Shown piece after piece: positions 32,366 through 40,365 of a stretch of DNA of 40,373 nucleotides (its first letter is position 1; the number at the start of each line of letters is the position of its first letter). The translations under genes and the position numbers were made by a program. Source of the stretch: Candidatus Omnitrophota bacterium (lineage in GTDB: Bacteria; Omnitrophota; Gorgyraeia; Gygaellales; Profunditerraquicolaceae); contig JAQTQC010000013.1 of assembly GCA_028712505.1 (NCBI GenBank), forward strand, positions 1-40,373, in the 5' to 3' direction. The notes below the pieces were generated by a model that did no database searches, had not been told where the DNA came from, and saw nothing but the letters and a program-made list of their open reading frames with translations.

Positions 32366-33265
32366 TTAGAATAAAAAACAATTCTTAAATCCAACCAGGC
32401 GTCTGCTTAAATCCTGCAGCTTAAGCCGGCTGGTCCGGTTTAATCCAAAATCCTCAATATTAAAAGATGCGGCTACCGTTCCATAAGCCAAGGCTTTTTT
32501 CAAAGTCATCGGGCTTACTTTCTGCGCCTTAGCCAGATAACCCATAAAACCTCCGGCAAATGTATCGCCTGCACCTGTAGGATCAATCACCTTTTCCACC
32601 GGGTAAGCAGGAAGAGAAAAAATAAATTTGTCGCTATAAAATAGCACCCCGTTTTCGCCCTTCTTAATCAAGACCATCCCGGCTCCATAACCTTTAAGAG
32701 CCTTTGCCGCCTTGATGATGTTATTTTCTCCGCTTAAGGCACGCGCTTCCTGATCATTAGCCACATAGATATCGATATACTTAAGTAACCGGATCAATTC
32801 TTTGCGTTTATTATTAATCCAATAATTCATACTGTCCAGACCGACCAATCTGGGGCTACGCATCTTACGTAAAAGATGCTCTTGGATTTCCGGATCAACA
32901 TTCGCCAGAAATATATTCTTAATCCTGCTTTGACCTTCAGAAATGCATGGTTTAAATCCCGCAAGCACCCCCAATTCAGTATTTAAAGTAAGTGCTGTAT
33001 TCAAATCCCCCGTGTATTCCCCTGTCCACCTGAAAGTTTTTCCCTGATCAATGATAAGAGAACTAAGGTTCAAACCCTTACCCTTCAAAAAAGAGATGTG
33101 TTTCTGCGGAAAATCTTTACCCACTACTGCTATCAGATTAACCGGAGTAAAAAGCCGGGCAGCCATGGAAAAATGCGCAGCTGAACCTCCCAAAAGTTCT
33201 TTGCGGCTACCGAATGGTGTCTTTACGCTATCCAATGCTACTGTCCCCAATACTACGATACTCAT
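32366..33265 (-). CDS. PfkB-family carbohydrate kinase
   Basis: A 299-residue ribokinase-like sugar or nucleoside kinase. It has the GGSAAHFSMAARL N-terminal substrate motif (about 26-38) and the DPTGAGDTFAGGF catalytic anion-hole motif, whose aspartate is the base. Substrate is unknown; adenosine, ribose and fructose kinases share this pattern. It has an AGGAGG ribosome-binding site, lies 9 bases after uppP and 11 before yqeY. Confidence 0.9.
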   Translation of the reverse strand: MSIVVLGTVALDSVKTPFGSRKELLGGSAAHFSMAARLFTPVNLIAVVGKDFPQKHISFLKGKGLNLSSLIIDQGKTFRWTGEYTGDLNTALTLNTELGVLAGFKPCISEGQSRIKNIFLANVDPEIQEHLLRKMRSPRLVGLDSMNYWINNKRKELIRLLKYIDIYVANDQEARALSGENNIIKAAKALKGYGAGMVLIKKGENGVLFYSDKFIFSLPAYPVEKVIDPTGAGDTFAGGFMGYLAKAQKVSPMTLKKALAYGTVAASFNIEDFGLNRTSRLKLQDLSRRLVGFKNCFLF

Positions 33266-33274
33266 AGATTCCTC

Positions 33275-34045
33275 CTACCTCAAAACCAGCCAGAATAATA
33301 AAGCAACGATCATCCGATATACTCCAAAGGAAATAAAACTGTGGCGTTTAATAAAAGCAAGCAAGAATTTAATCGAGGCAGTCGCCACTAAGAAAGAAAT
33401 AACAAAACCTATTCCTAAAGAAACGAACTGCTCCGATTTAAATACCTGGCTGCTTTTTAAAAGATCAAAAGCTGTTGCCGCAAGCATAGTAGGAACGGCC
33501 AAAAGAAATGAAAACTCTACGATATTCTTTCTTTTTAATCCTACAACCAGTCCCCCGATAATCGTAGCCGCAGACCGGGAAACACCCGGGATCATCGCTA
33601 CTGACTGGAACAAACCAATCACCAATGCCTGGGAATAGGAAACTCCGGATAACTCTTCAATGGCATCTTTTTCTTCCTTATGGAATAGCTCGAATATAAT
33701 CAAAAATAACCCGCCGATAAACAACGACCAAAGCACCACTTCATTATTGCCTAAAAGATACTGCTTTAGCGTTTTATACAACAAGGCCCCGATCAAAACG
33801 GTTGGCATAAAAGCAACCAATAACCGCTTCCAGATCTCCCAACTCTTGATAAACCTGTCCCGGTACAAAACAACCACCGAGAGTATTGCCCCCAACTGAA
33901 TAACGATTTCAAAACTTTTGATAAATTCCGTCTGGCTGATTTGAAACAGCTTTGCGGTTAGTATTAAGTGTCCGGTCGAAGAAATAGGTAAGAATTCGGT
34001 AACCCCTTCAACAATGCCAAATATTAAAACATGCAGTAACTGCAT
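33275..34045 (-). CDS. uppP: undecaprenyl-diphosphatase
   Basis: A 256-residue, eight-helix membrane enzyme that dephosphorylates undecaprenyl diphosphate for recycling of the cell-wall lipid carrier. Signatures: EGVTEFLPISSTGHLIL (13-29) and PGVSRSAATI (about 155-164). Also known as BacA, because extra copies give bacitracin resistance. It has an AGGAG site seven bases before the ATG and lies within the mnmA operon. Confidence 0.95.
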   Translation of the reverse strand: MQLLHVLIFGIVEGVTEFLPISSTGHLILTAKLFQISQTEFIKSFEIVIQLGAILSVVVLYRDRFIKSWEIWKRLLVAFMPTVLIGALLYKTLKQYLLGNNEVVLWSLFIGGLFLIIFELFHKEEKDAIEELSGVSYSQALVIGLFQSVAMIPGVSRSAATIIGGLVVGLKRKNIVEFSFLLAVPTMLAATAFDLLKSSQVFKSEQFVSLGIGFVISFLVATASIKFLLAFIKRHSFISFGVYRMIVALLFWLVLR

Positions 34046-34059
34046 TTTTTCTCCTGAGT

Positions 34060-34686
34060 TTAATTATTATCTTGCAAGAATTTTTGCATGTCTTCAGGTA
34101 AAGGCGATTCAACCGCTACAGTATCGCCGGTTTGAGGATGCTTAAATTCCAAGCATTGCGCGTGCAGGCAAACGCGCTTAAAACGCAAAGCAAAGTCTTT
34201 ACGGAAAATGAATTTAGCTTCTCCTACTAAAGGATGCTGTATGCCTTTGAAATGAATACGTATCTGGTTTGTCCTGCCGGTTAGTGGTGAAACCTCAACT
34301 ACGCTATAACTACTTCTCTCCTGAACCACTCTGTATTTTGTAATCGCGCTTTTACCTTCAATTGCAAAACCAATCTGCCCTTGCGAATGAGCCAGTTTAC
34401 CATGAACAAAAGCGACATACTTCTTTGATACCTGCCGGTTACGAAAGGCATCGGCCATTTTATTCTCGGTATTTTTACCTTTGGCATAGATTATCAGCCC
34501 GCTTGTTTCCCGATCCAGTCGATGACAAGGATACAGGCTGTAATTCAACCCCCTGTCTTTGGCATCCTGGTTTAAAATACTTGTCAAAGTACGGGATTCT
34601 TTCTTGGGGGTAGGAACACTTAATAACCCGGCAGGTTTATCAACAATCAACAGCCAATCATCTTCATAGACGATCGGTATATTCAT
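34060..34686 (-). CDS. RluA-family pseudouridine synthase (no S4 domain)
   Basis: A 208-residue enzyme with the catalytic motif HRLDRETSG (D58) and the C-terminal GRTNQIRIHF block. It lacks the N-terminal S4 domain of RluC/RluD and is of RluA/TruC length. It isomerises uridine in rRNA or tRNA; the site cannot be told. The ATG directly follows the nadA stop with no gap. Confidence 0.92.
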   Translation of the reverse strand: MNIPIVYEDDWLLIVDKPAGLLSVPTPKKESRTLTSILNQDAKDRGLNYSLYPCHRLDRETSGLIIYAKGKNTENKMADAFRNRQVSKKYVAFVHGKLAHSQGQIGFAIEGKSAITKYRVVQERSSYSVVEVSPLTGRTNQIRIHFKGIQHPLVGEAKFIFRKDFALRFKRVCLHAQCLEFKHPQTGDTVAVESPLPEDMQKFLQDNN

Positions 34687-35604
34687 TTAAATAATAGCCA
34701 ACATACGTTCTATAGCCAGGCGGGCCTTCTTCCTTATCTCGTCCGAAACCCTGACTTCATCCTTAAGTTCTTCTAAAGCCCAAAGGACTTTTTCCTGGGT
34801 AGTGCGCTTCATATTCGGACATACCGCGCGCTCACTGGCAGGATAAAACTCTTTATCCGGGTTATCCTGCTTCAGGCGGTAAACCAAGCCGGCTTCCGTG
34901 CCCACAATAAATTCCTTTGCCGGGCTCTCCTTGGCAAATTTGCCCATCTGGCTCGTAGAAAGAACTGCATCCGCCAAAGCAACTACGCTGGATAAACACT
35001 CCGGATGCACCATAACCTTTGCTTTAGGATGGAATTTCTTCTCCCGGCTTAGATCCTCCGGTAGTATTTTCACATGAGTTGGGCAAAATCCATGCCAACT
35101 GATAAGCTTTCTGCCGCATTTCTTAGACACATAGTCAGCCAGGTATTTATCCGGAACAAAAATGATCTCTTTTTTATCTTTAAGCGCATTGACCACCGAA
35201 GCGGCATTAGTTGAGGTGCAGCAATAATCCAGCTCAGCCTTAACTTCAGCCGATGTATTCACATAACCCACAGCTACCGCCTGAGGGTGCATTTGTTTGA
35301 GTTTCCTTAAATCGTCGGCATTCATCATATTAGCCATAGGGCAACCGGCGGAAATATCCGGCATGATCACTTTCTTATCCGGCGAGAGGATAGAAGCAGT
35401 CTCGGCCATAAAATACACTCCGCAAAATACAATCACTTCAGCGTCGTTTTTGGCGGCAATCCGCGAAAGCTCCAGGGAATCTCCGCGGAAATCCGCAATA
35501 TCCTGCACTTCGGGAAGTTGATAGTTATGCGCCAAGATGATCGCGTTGCGTTTCTTTTTTAGCTCTTTGATCTTCCTAATCAATTCCTTATCTTCTTTAA
35601 TCAT
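34687..35604 (-). CDS. nadA: quinolinate synthase (NAD synthesis)
   Basis: A 305-residue 4Fe-4S enzyme that condenses iminoaspartate with dihydroxyacetone phosphate to quinolinate. The three cluster cysteines are present: C88 (AGCPMA), C174 (GFCPTH) and C262 (AVCPNM). LAHNYQLPEVQDIAD is the N-terminal substrate motif. Length matches the Thermotoga form (298). It overlaps mnmA by 8 bases. nadB and nadC are not in the window. Confidence 0.96.
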   Translation of the reverse strand: MIKEDKELIRKIKELKKKRNAIILAHNYQLPEVQDIADFRGDSLELSRIAAKNDAEVIVFCGVYFMAETASILSPDKKVIMPDISAGCPMANMMNADDLRKLKQMHPQAVAVGYVNTSAEVKAELDYCCTSTNAASVVNALKDKKEIIFVPDKYLADYVSKKCGRKLISWHGFCPTHVKILPEDLSREKKFHPKAKVMVHPECLSSVVALADAVLSTSQMGKFAKESPAKEFIVGTEAGLVYRLKQDNPDKEFYPASERAVCPNMKRTTQEKVLWALEELKDEVRVSDEIRKKARLAIERMLAII

Positions 35605-36700
35605 TTTGACCTAACACTTTCTCGATTATGCCTCCGCCTAAGACTGTGTCTTTTTGATAAAATACGGCGGATTGCCCGGGGGTTATGGCAAATTGCGGTT
35701 CTTTAAAATAGATCTCCAAACCGTCTTTAACCGGAAAAGCTACAGCAGGCGATTCTTTATGATTATAACGTATCTTCACATTAATCTCAACCTTCTTTTT
35801 AAAGGGCTTGCCTAAAAAATGCACCTCCTTAACCAAAAATCCATTCCGGCATGCCTCATTACGGTTGCCCACGGTAATTTGATTATTTTTTGCGCTGATC
35901 TGTGTTACATACAAAGGATAGCCCTTGGCAATGCCCAAGCCCTGACGCTGACCTATAGTATAGAAGGGGATGCCTTTATGCTTACCAACAATACCGCCAT
36001 CTTTATCAACCAGATCCCCCGGCTGCGGCGAAGCTGATCCTGCGGCTTTAAACAAATCCCCATATTCGCCTCCAGGCAAGAAACAGATCTCCTGGCTATC
36101 CTGTTTTTCTGCCACATTAAGTTTACATCGGATGGCTATATCCCTTACCTGGGGCTTAGTATAATTACCTAAAGGGAAAAGAACCTGCTTAAGCTGATCC
36201 GGGTTTAAACGATAAAGAAAATAAGACTGGTCTTTTTTAAGATCTTTGGCTTTTTTAAGCAAATATCCTTTCCCTGACTTTACAATCCTAGCGTAATGGC
36301 CGGTAGCTAAAAACTGCGCTCCGGAATTAATTGCCTTCTGGAATAATATACCGAATTTTATAAACTGGTTACATCTGACACAGGGGTTGGGAGTCCTGCC
36401 GGACAAGTATTCCTGACGGAAGTTATCGACGACCTTGCGGGAAAAGTCCTTGTTTAAGTTTATTACATAATGGCGTATTCCAAGCTTATGGGCTACCCTA
36501 CGGGCATCTTCAATGCCCGACAATCCGCAGCAGCTCGGCTTCTTGCTATTAACCTCGGCTAGGTTAAAACACATAGTCAGGCCGGTTACTTCATAACCCT
36601 GTTCTTTTAAAAGGGCAGCAGCCACGGAAGAATCCACCCCCCCGCTCATTGCTACGAACACCCGTTTATTTAAAGATTTGCCTGGTTTAATTTTCCCCAT
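35597..36700 (-). CDS. mnmA: tRNA 2-thiouridylase
   Basis: A 367-residue tRNA-specific 2-thiouridylase that thiolates U34 of Lys, Glu and Gln tRNAs. PP-loop SGGVDS (19-24) binds ATP; catalytic cysteines are C107 in NPCVRC and one in SQEICFLPGG. A C-terminal beta-barrel follows. No ribosome-binding site precedes the ATG, and an extended -10 element lies 10 bases upstream, suggesting a leaderless mRNA. First gene of the seven-gene operon. Confidence 0.95.
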   Translation of the reverse strand: MGKIKPGKSLNKRVFVAMSGGVDSSVAAALLKEQGYEVTGLTMCFNLAEVNSKKPSCCGLSGIEDARRVAHKLGIRHYVINLNKDFSRKVVDNFRQEYLSGRTPNPCVRCNQFIKFGILFQKAINSGAQFLATGHYARIVKSGKGYLLKKAKDLKKDQSYFLYRLNPDQLKQVLFPLGNYTKPQVRDIAIRCKLNVAEKQDSQEICFLPGGEYGDLFKAAGSASPQPGDLVDKDGGIVGKHKGIPFYTIGQRQGLGIAKGYPLYVTQISAKNNQITVGNRNEACRNGFLVKEVHFLGKPFKKKVEINVKIRYNHKESPAVAFPVKDGLEIYFKEPQFAITPGQSAVFYQKDTVLGGGIIEKVLGQND

Positions 36701-36710
36701 TATTATTTGA

Positions 36711-36719
36711 ATTATAACA
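36711..36719 (-). promoter_or_regulatory. extended -10 promoter of mnmA (near-leaderless)
   Basis: TGT followed by perfect TATAAT, ten bases before the ATG. It begins at the foot of the csp terminator and has no -35 match. Confidence 0.5.
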
Positions 36720-36753
36720 AAAAAGGCCCAGCATTTTGTGCCGGGCCTTTTTG
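36719..36753. terminator. terminator after the second csp gene
   Basis: AAAAAGGCCC (36720-36729) pairs with GGGCCTTTTT (36743-36752); T-rich on both strands, so it works for the minus-strand csp and possibly in reverse. Confidence 0.85.
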
Positions 36754-36769
36754 TCGTTCCTGAATAAGG

Positions 36770-36970
36770 TTATAACTTCACTACTTTAGTAGCTTGTTCA
36801 CCTTTAGGACCTTTTTCGATGTCAAACTCGACCTCCTGGCCCTCCTCTAAAGTCTTATAGCCATCACCCTGGATAGCGGTATGATGCACAAATACATCAA
36901 CACCATTCTCAGGAGTAATAAATCCATAGCCTTTTTGATTCGAAAACCATTTTACTTTTCCTTTTGCCAT
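36770..36970 (-). CDS. cold-shock protein (CspA family), second copy
   Basis: A 66-residue cold-shock domain, highly similar to the product of 21153-21353 (the first 19 residues differ only at position 18). RNP1 KGYGFI and RNP2 VFVHH are present; the last histidine replaces the usual F. Strong AAAGGAGG ribosome-binding site. Its leader also contains an intrinsic terminator, and a 31-codon frame overlaps its start. Confidence 0.96.
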   Translation of the reverse strand: MAKGKVKWFSNQKGYGFITPENGVDVFVHHTAIQGDGYKTLEEGQEVEFDIEKGPKGEQATKVVKL

Positions 36971-37047
36971 TTTCTTTGCTTCCTCCTTTCCAAAAAAATT
37001 CTAGCAGCTTTAAGAAGCAGAAATAAAAAAACCGTAAGGCGTGTCAT
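36952..37047 (-). CDS. possible 31-codon upstream frame overlapping csp
   Basis: ATG at 37047 lies in the terminator loop, with AAGGAG from the 5' arm of the terminator stem as ribosome-binding site. The frame encodes a hydrophobic then basic peptide ([20 protein letters not shown]...) and ends inside the csp start region at 36952. Initiation here would open the terminator hairpin and lead ribosomes to the csp start. Coding potential is unproven. Confidence 0.35.
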   Translation of the reverse strand: MTRLTVFLFLLLKAARIFLERRKQRKWQKEK

Positions 37048-37061
37048 TCTTCTCCTTACGG
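37021..37061 (-). terminator. intrinsic terminator inside the second csp leader
   Basis: CCGTAAGG (37054-37061) pairs with CCTTACGG (37032-37039) across 14 bases, followed by seven Ts. It is about 30 bases after the predicted transcription start and 50 before the csp ATG. Confidence 0.75.
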
Positions 37062-37097
37062 CTAAAGATTCCTACCCCTCCACCTGCTATTAAAGTT

Positions 37098-37125
37098 ATT
37101 ATACCCTAAATCTCCCTCCTGTCAA
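37098..37125 (-). promoter_or_regulatory. predicted promoter of the second csp gene
   Basis: Perfect TTGACA (37120-37125), 16-base spacer, perfect TATAAT (37098-37103). Same spacing as the first csp promoter. Confidence 0.85.
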
Positions 37126-37136
37126 TAAGCTTTTTG

Positions 37137-37427
37137 TTATTTTAAGCTATCTACCCCTCTAAGGTTATAATAACCTAAAACCTTAACCCTGGCTTTAGAT
37201 TTACCCACCAGCCAATCATGGTATTTTTTCATGAACCGATCATGGTCGGATTTCCCCATCCATTGGTATACCGAGGCATACTGATTTCTAAACCCGTAGC
37301 GTTTCATAGTCCGGTACCCCAAGAAACCCTTGGCCTTCTTGGTATGCGCTGCCCACATCAGACTGTCTTTCCGGTATTTAATAACCTCTGCCGGTTTTAT
37401 CTCAAACAAAACAGTATGGATAAACAT
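37137..37427 (-). CDS. small ABM-like (dimeric alpha/beta barrel) protein
   Basis: A 96-residue protein with the rough pattern of antibiotic biosynthesis monooxygenase or Dabb domains: FIHTVLFEIKP as first strand, helix with YRKDSLMWAAHTKKAKGF, then GYRTMKRYG and YASVYQWMGKSDHDRFMKKYHDWL. No catalytic role can be given. Ribosome-binding site AGAGG. Promoter at 37461-37488. Confidence 0.6.
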   Translation of the reverse strand: MFIHTVLFEIKPAEVIKYRKDSLMWAAHTKKAKGFLGYRTMKRYGFRNQYASVYQWMGKSDHDRFMKKYHDWLVGKSKARVKVLGYYNLRGVDSLK

Positions 37428-37460
37428 AAAACCTCTTTCTTTAATTTAGAAATTTAGTTT

Positions 37461-37488
37461 ATTATACACTATTGAACATTTAAAGCAA
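37461..37488 (-). promoter_or_regulatory. predicted promoter of the ABM-like gene
   Basis: TTGCTT (37483-37488), 16 bases, perfect TATAAT (37461-37466). Confidence 0.5.
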
Positions 37489-37520
37489 AACATTTTGAGA
37501 ATCTATAAATCTCCGGCGAA

Positions 37521-37557
37521 TTCCTTGATCGAGCGAAGCAAAATCAGGGATATCACC
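37521..37557. repeat. shortened palindromic repeat copy at the TonB-receptor stop codon
   Basis: TTCCTTGATCGAGCG ... AAAATCAGGGATATCACC keeps the core of the 62-bp repeat. The receptor stop codon (TGA, 37553-37555) lies inside its end. Confidence 0.55.
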
Positions 37558-39349
37558 ATTGCAGCCTCACACCGGCCTCAATATACCTGCCGGGTTGAGG
37601 CACCCCTTCAATATCCTGGTACTCTACATTCAGGATGTTCTCTGCATGCAAGAAAACTTTAGAATTACGGCTTAAATTGTAATTAAGCCCGGAGTTCATC
37701 AACAACCATCCCCGGCGAGCCGGACGTTTTTTGTAAGTAAACCCTACCTCTTGCCTGCCAAAAGGAAAATCCAAGCTAAATACCGTGTTCACTAAATGTT
37801 GTGCGTAATTCGGTCCATATTTATATTGATATCCCTGGCTATCGATGCTTTTATCTGTATATGTATAGTTGGCATCTAGGCTGAATAGGTTATTCAATCT
37901 CTTATGCAAAACATACTCCACGCCAAAAACATCATCCCGGGTAAAATTTCTTGCCTGCCATTTCTGACTCGCATCAAACCTGACCCAATCGATCATCTCT
38001 TTTTCTTGCCGAAAAAATAATGATACACCATTAGAAAATCCTTCCTGTTTGTATTCAAACCCTACCTCATAACTCCAGGCCTTCTCAGAAGCCAGGTTGT
38101 CATTCCCTATTGTAATGGGATCACTGTAATAAAGTTCGGTAAAAGACGGTACGCGTATATTTCTTGAAACACCGAAATTCAATGCTGCTTCGGGTGTAAA
38201 TTTAAACTTGGCGTTTAGTGAACCGGTATAGACATTGCCAAAGCCGGAAAAATCCTCCCAGCGCAGCGAAGAACCGATATCCCATTTCTCGCCTAAATGC
38301 AGGCTATCATCCAAGAATATGCTTTTGCGCTCCCGCTGATGCCTACCCAGATTAGTGGAAGTAATCCTTTCCTGACTCCACTCTGTGCCCAAACCAACCT
38401 TACCCAAGAGCCCTATCTCCTTTTGCAAATAGATACCCGGAGTAAATATATCCGTCCGGTGCTGATTAACCGAATTGGAACGCAAGAACGTCCTGTCCAA
38501 AGTGAATTTGTCATAATGCCTACGCCAGAGGAAATTCGGCTTAATCAATAAACCGTCATAGTTTAAATTCAAACCACTGTTCAAAAGATAAGTTTCCGTC
38601 TCTTCCCTAGAGGGATAACCCAAACCAGGAGTATAAAAATCATAAGCGCCATAATTCTTTTGCTGATAACCAAAGTTATTTTCCCAAAAACCCCGGGAAA
38701 ATTCATAATTCGTACTTAACGAAGTAGTGAATTTCTTGTAATCTGTATCCTCGCGAAATCCATGCGATTGGGCATCTTCGACAGAAACCCTGAAACCTAG
38801 ATCTTTGAAACTATCAGTCAAACTGAATAACCCATAACCATTGCGCATGTTTCCCGAACCAAACTCCCAAACCATCTTCTTTTTTTTAGGCGCACTTAAA
38901 GCAAAATTTACTGCCCCGCCGATTGCATCCGGACCGAATAAGGAAGAACTGGCTCCGGGGATTAAATCTATTTTTTTAACATCTTCTTTGGTAAAAGGGA
39001 TATCTGAATTGTAGTGGCCGGTCTGAGGGTCATTAATCCGCTGACCGTCAAGCAGGATTAAAACCTGCTGAAAGGTTGCTCCGCGCAACGAAAAATCCGC
39101 CTCTATCCCGCTTTCTAGAGCCCGGCTTTGCAGATCAATGGGAAGGGTATTTAAACTCTCCAGACTAGACTGATAATCAAAAGCCTGATCATTCTTAGAA
39201 TCTGTAGAATAGATGTTCAGGAGAAATTGTTTTTGCTTACTTACAACAATCGGCTCCAATTCCTGAAAGTCGCCTTCAGCGCAAAACAATACCTTTGGCA
39301 GGATCAGTATTATAATAACAAAAAATCCGCTCCACCTTATTTTAAACAT
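37553..39349 (-). CDS. TonB-dependent outer-membrane receptor (BtuB-like)
   Basis: A 598-residue receptor: signal peptide (about 1-23, ending FCA), TonB-box-like EPIVVSKQ (about 32-39), plug domain (about 50-150; SLRGATFQQVLILLDGQRIND, IPGASSSLFGPDAIGGAVNF), and a 22-strand barrel to the C-terminal aromatic W. Length and motifs are closest to the BtuB group for cobalamin or other chelates. The ligand is unknown; no TonB, ExbB or periplasmic binding protein is in the window and no cobalamin riboswitch fits in the 53-base upstream gap. The promoter is so close that the mRNA should start at the ATG. Confidence 0.93.
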   Translation of the reverse strand: MFKIRWSGFFVIIILILPKVLFCAEGDFQELEPIVVSKQKQFLLNIYSTDSKNDQAFDYQSSLESLNTLPIDLQSRALESGIEADFSLRGATFQQVLILLDGQRINDPQTGHYNSDIPFTKEDVKKIDLIPGASSSLFGPDAIGGAVNFALSAPKKKKMVWEFGSGNMRNGYGLFSLTDSFKDLGFRVSVEDAQSHGFREDTDYKKFTTSLSTNYEFSRGFWENNFGYQQKNYGAYDFYTPGLGYPSREETETYLLNSGLNLNYDGLLIKPNFLWRRHYDKFTLDRTFLRSNSVNQHRTDIFTPGIYLQKEIGLLGKVGLGTEWSQERITSTNLGRHQRERKSIFLDDSLHLGEKWDIGSSLRWEDFSGFGNVYTGSLNAKFKFTPEAALNFGVSRNIRVPSFTELYYSDPITIGNDNLASEKAWSYEVGFEYKQEGFSNGVSLFFRQEKEMIDWVRFDASQKWQARNFTRDDVFGVEYVLHKRLNNLFSLDANYTYTDKSIDSQGYQYKYGPNYAQHLVNTVFSLDFPFGRQEVGFTYKKRPARRGWLLMNSGLNYNLSRNSKVFLHAENILNVEYQDIEGVPQPGRYIEAGVRLQW

Positions 39350-39355
39350 GGAAAT

Positions 39356-39383
39356 ATTATAAGGTGTGCGGGTTAATTGTCAA
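39356..39383 (-). promoter_or_regulatory. consensus promoter directly at the TonB-receptor start
   Basis: Perfect TTGACA (39378-39383), 16 bases, perfect TATAAT (39356-39361). Only six bases separate the -10 from the ATG, so the predicted transcript start coincides with the start codon. Confidence 0.7.
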
Positions 39384-39402
39384 CCAATAATATAACTAAG
39401 GT

Positions 39403-40365
39403 TTACGGTTGACGGCAGTGCATAACATCCCCCGAGAAAACCTTCTGCATCAGTCCTGAATCTTTACGGATCAGCAGAGCGCCATCCTGATCTATATCTA
39501 TGGCCGCCCCCTCGATATGCTTATCCTGGCAATATATCTTAACCCGCCGCCCCAGGGTAAGGCTGAAGCTCCGGCATTTATCAATTATCACCTTAGACCC
39601 CCTATCTTCCAGAAGAGAATAATTGCTTTCTATCCTGCGCAAAAGCTCCTGAAGCAGGCCAACCCGGCTTATCGACTGACCCAGCTGTTCTTTCAAAGAA
39701 GTAGCCTGGGCAATTAACGCGCTTTTATCGTTGTTAACATTTAAACCGATGCCGATAACCACAAAATTAACTTTATCCACCTCGGCATTCAATTCAGTCA
39801 AGATTCCGGCAATCTTCTTATTATTAATAAAGATATCGTTCGGCCACTTGATTTGCGCATCCAACCCGCCAACCTTTTTTACCGCCTCACAAATGCTCAC
39901 CGCGGATAAAAGCGTAAGCACCGGAGAAGCTGAAGGCGGTATTTTCGGCCTTAAAATCAAAGACAGGTAAATACCCTTGTATTTAGGAGAAAACCAATTC
40001 CTGCCCAATCTCCCCCGGCCTTTAGTCTGAGATTCAGCCAATACCAGAGTTCCGTTGGCTGCTGACTGTATACCCAACTGCATCGCCAAATCCATAGTTG
40101 AGACCAGGTAATCAAAATAATGTATTTTTTTAGCGATAAATTTGGTATTCAAACCGTGAGTTATTTCTAGAGGGAAAAGACGATCCGGACTGGAAATAAG
40201 CCGATAACCTAGATGCGGCACTGCCACGATATCATAACCTGAATCTTTTAAATCCTGGACATGCTTCCATAGCCCCTGACGGCTGATCCCCAAACGGGAG
40301 GCTATCTCATCACCCGAGAGATATTCATGTTCTTTTTTAAGATACCCGAGGATCTTTTCTTTCAT
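39403..40365 (-). CDS. birA: biotin protein ligase / biotin operon repressor
   Basis: A 320-residue bifunctional BirA: N-terminal winged helix (about 1-60, LSGDEIASRLGISRQGLWKHV), catalytic domain with the biotinyl-AMP loop GRGRLGR (116-122) and KWPND (173-177), and a C-terminal SH3-like domain (about 270-318). It attaches biotin to carboxylase subunits and represses biotin genes when loaded. The whole gene fits in the window with the ATG 8 bases from its edge. Confidence 0.95.
   Translation of the reverse strand: MKEKILGYLKKEHEYLSGDEIASRLGISRQGLWKHVQDLKDSGYDIVAVPHLGYRLISSPDRLFPLEITHGLNTKFIAKKIHYFDYLVSTMDLAMQLGIQSAANGTLVLAESQTKGRGRLGRNWFSPKYKGIYLSLILRPKIPPSASPVLTLLSAVSICEAVKKVGGLDAQIKWPNDIFINNKKIAGILTELNAEVDKVNFVVIGIGLNVNNDKSALIAQATSLKEQLGQSISRVGLLQELLRRIESNYSLLEDRGSKVIIDKCRSFSLTLGRRVKIYCQDKHIEGAAIDIDQDGALLIRKDSGLMQKVFSGDVMHCRQP

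Noticed and set aside
39350-39402. Cobalamin riboswitch before the BtuB-like receptor
   Set aside because: Only 53 bases separate the receptor from birA and they are filled by the promoter; no riboswitch core could fit.
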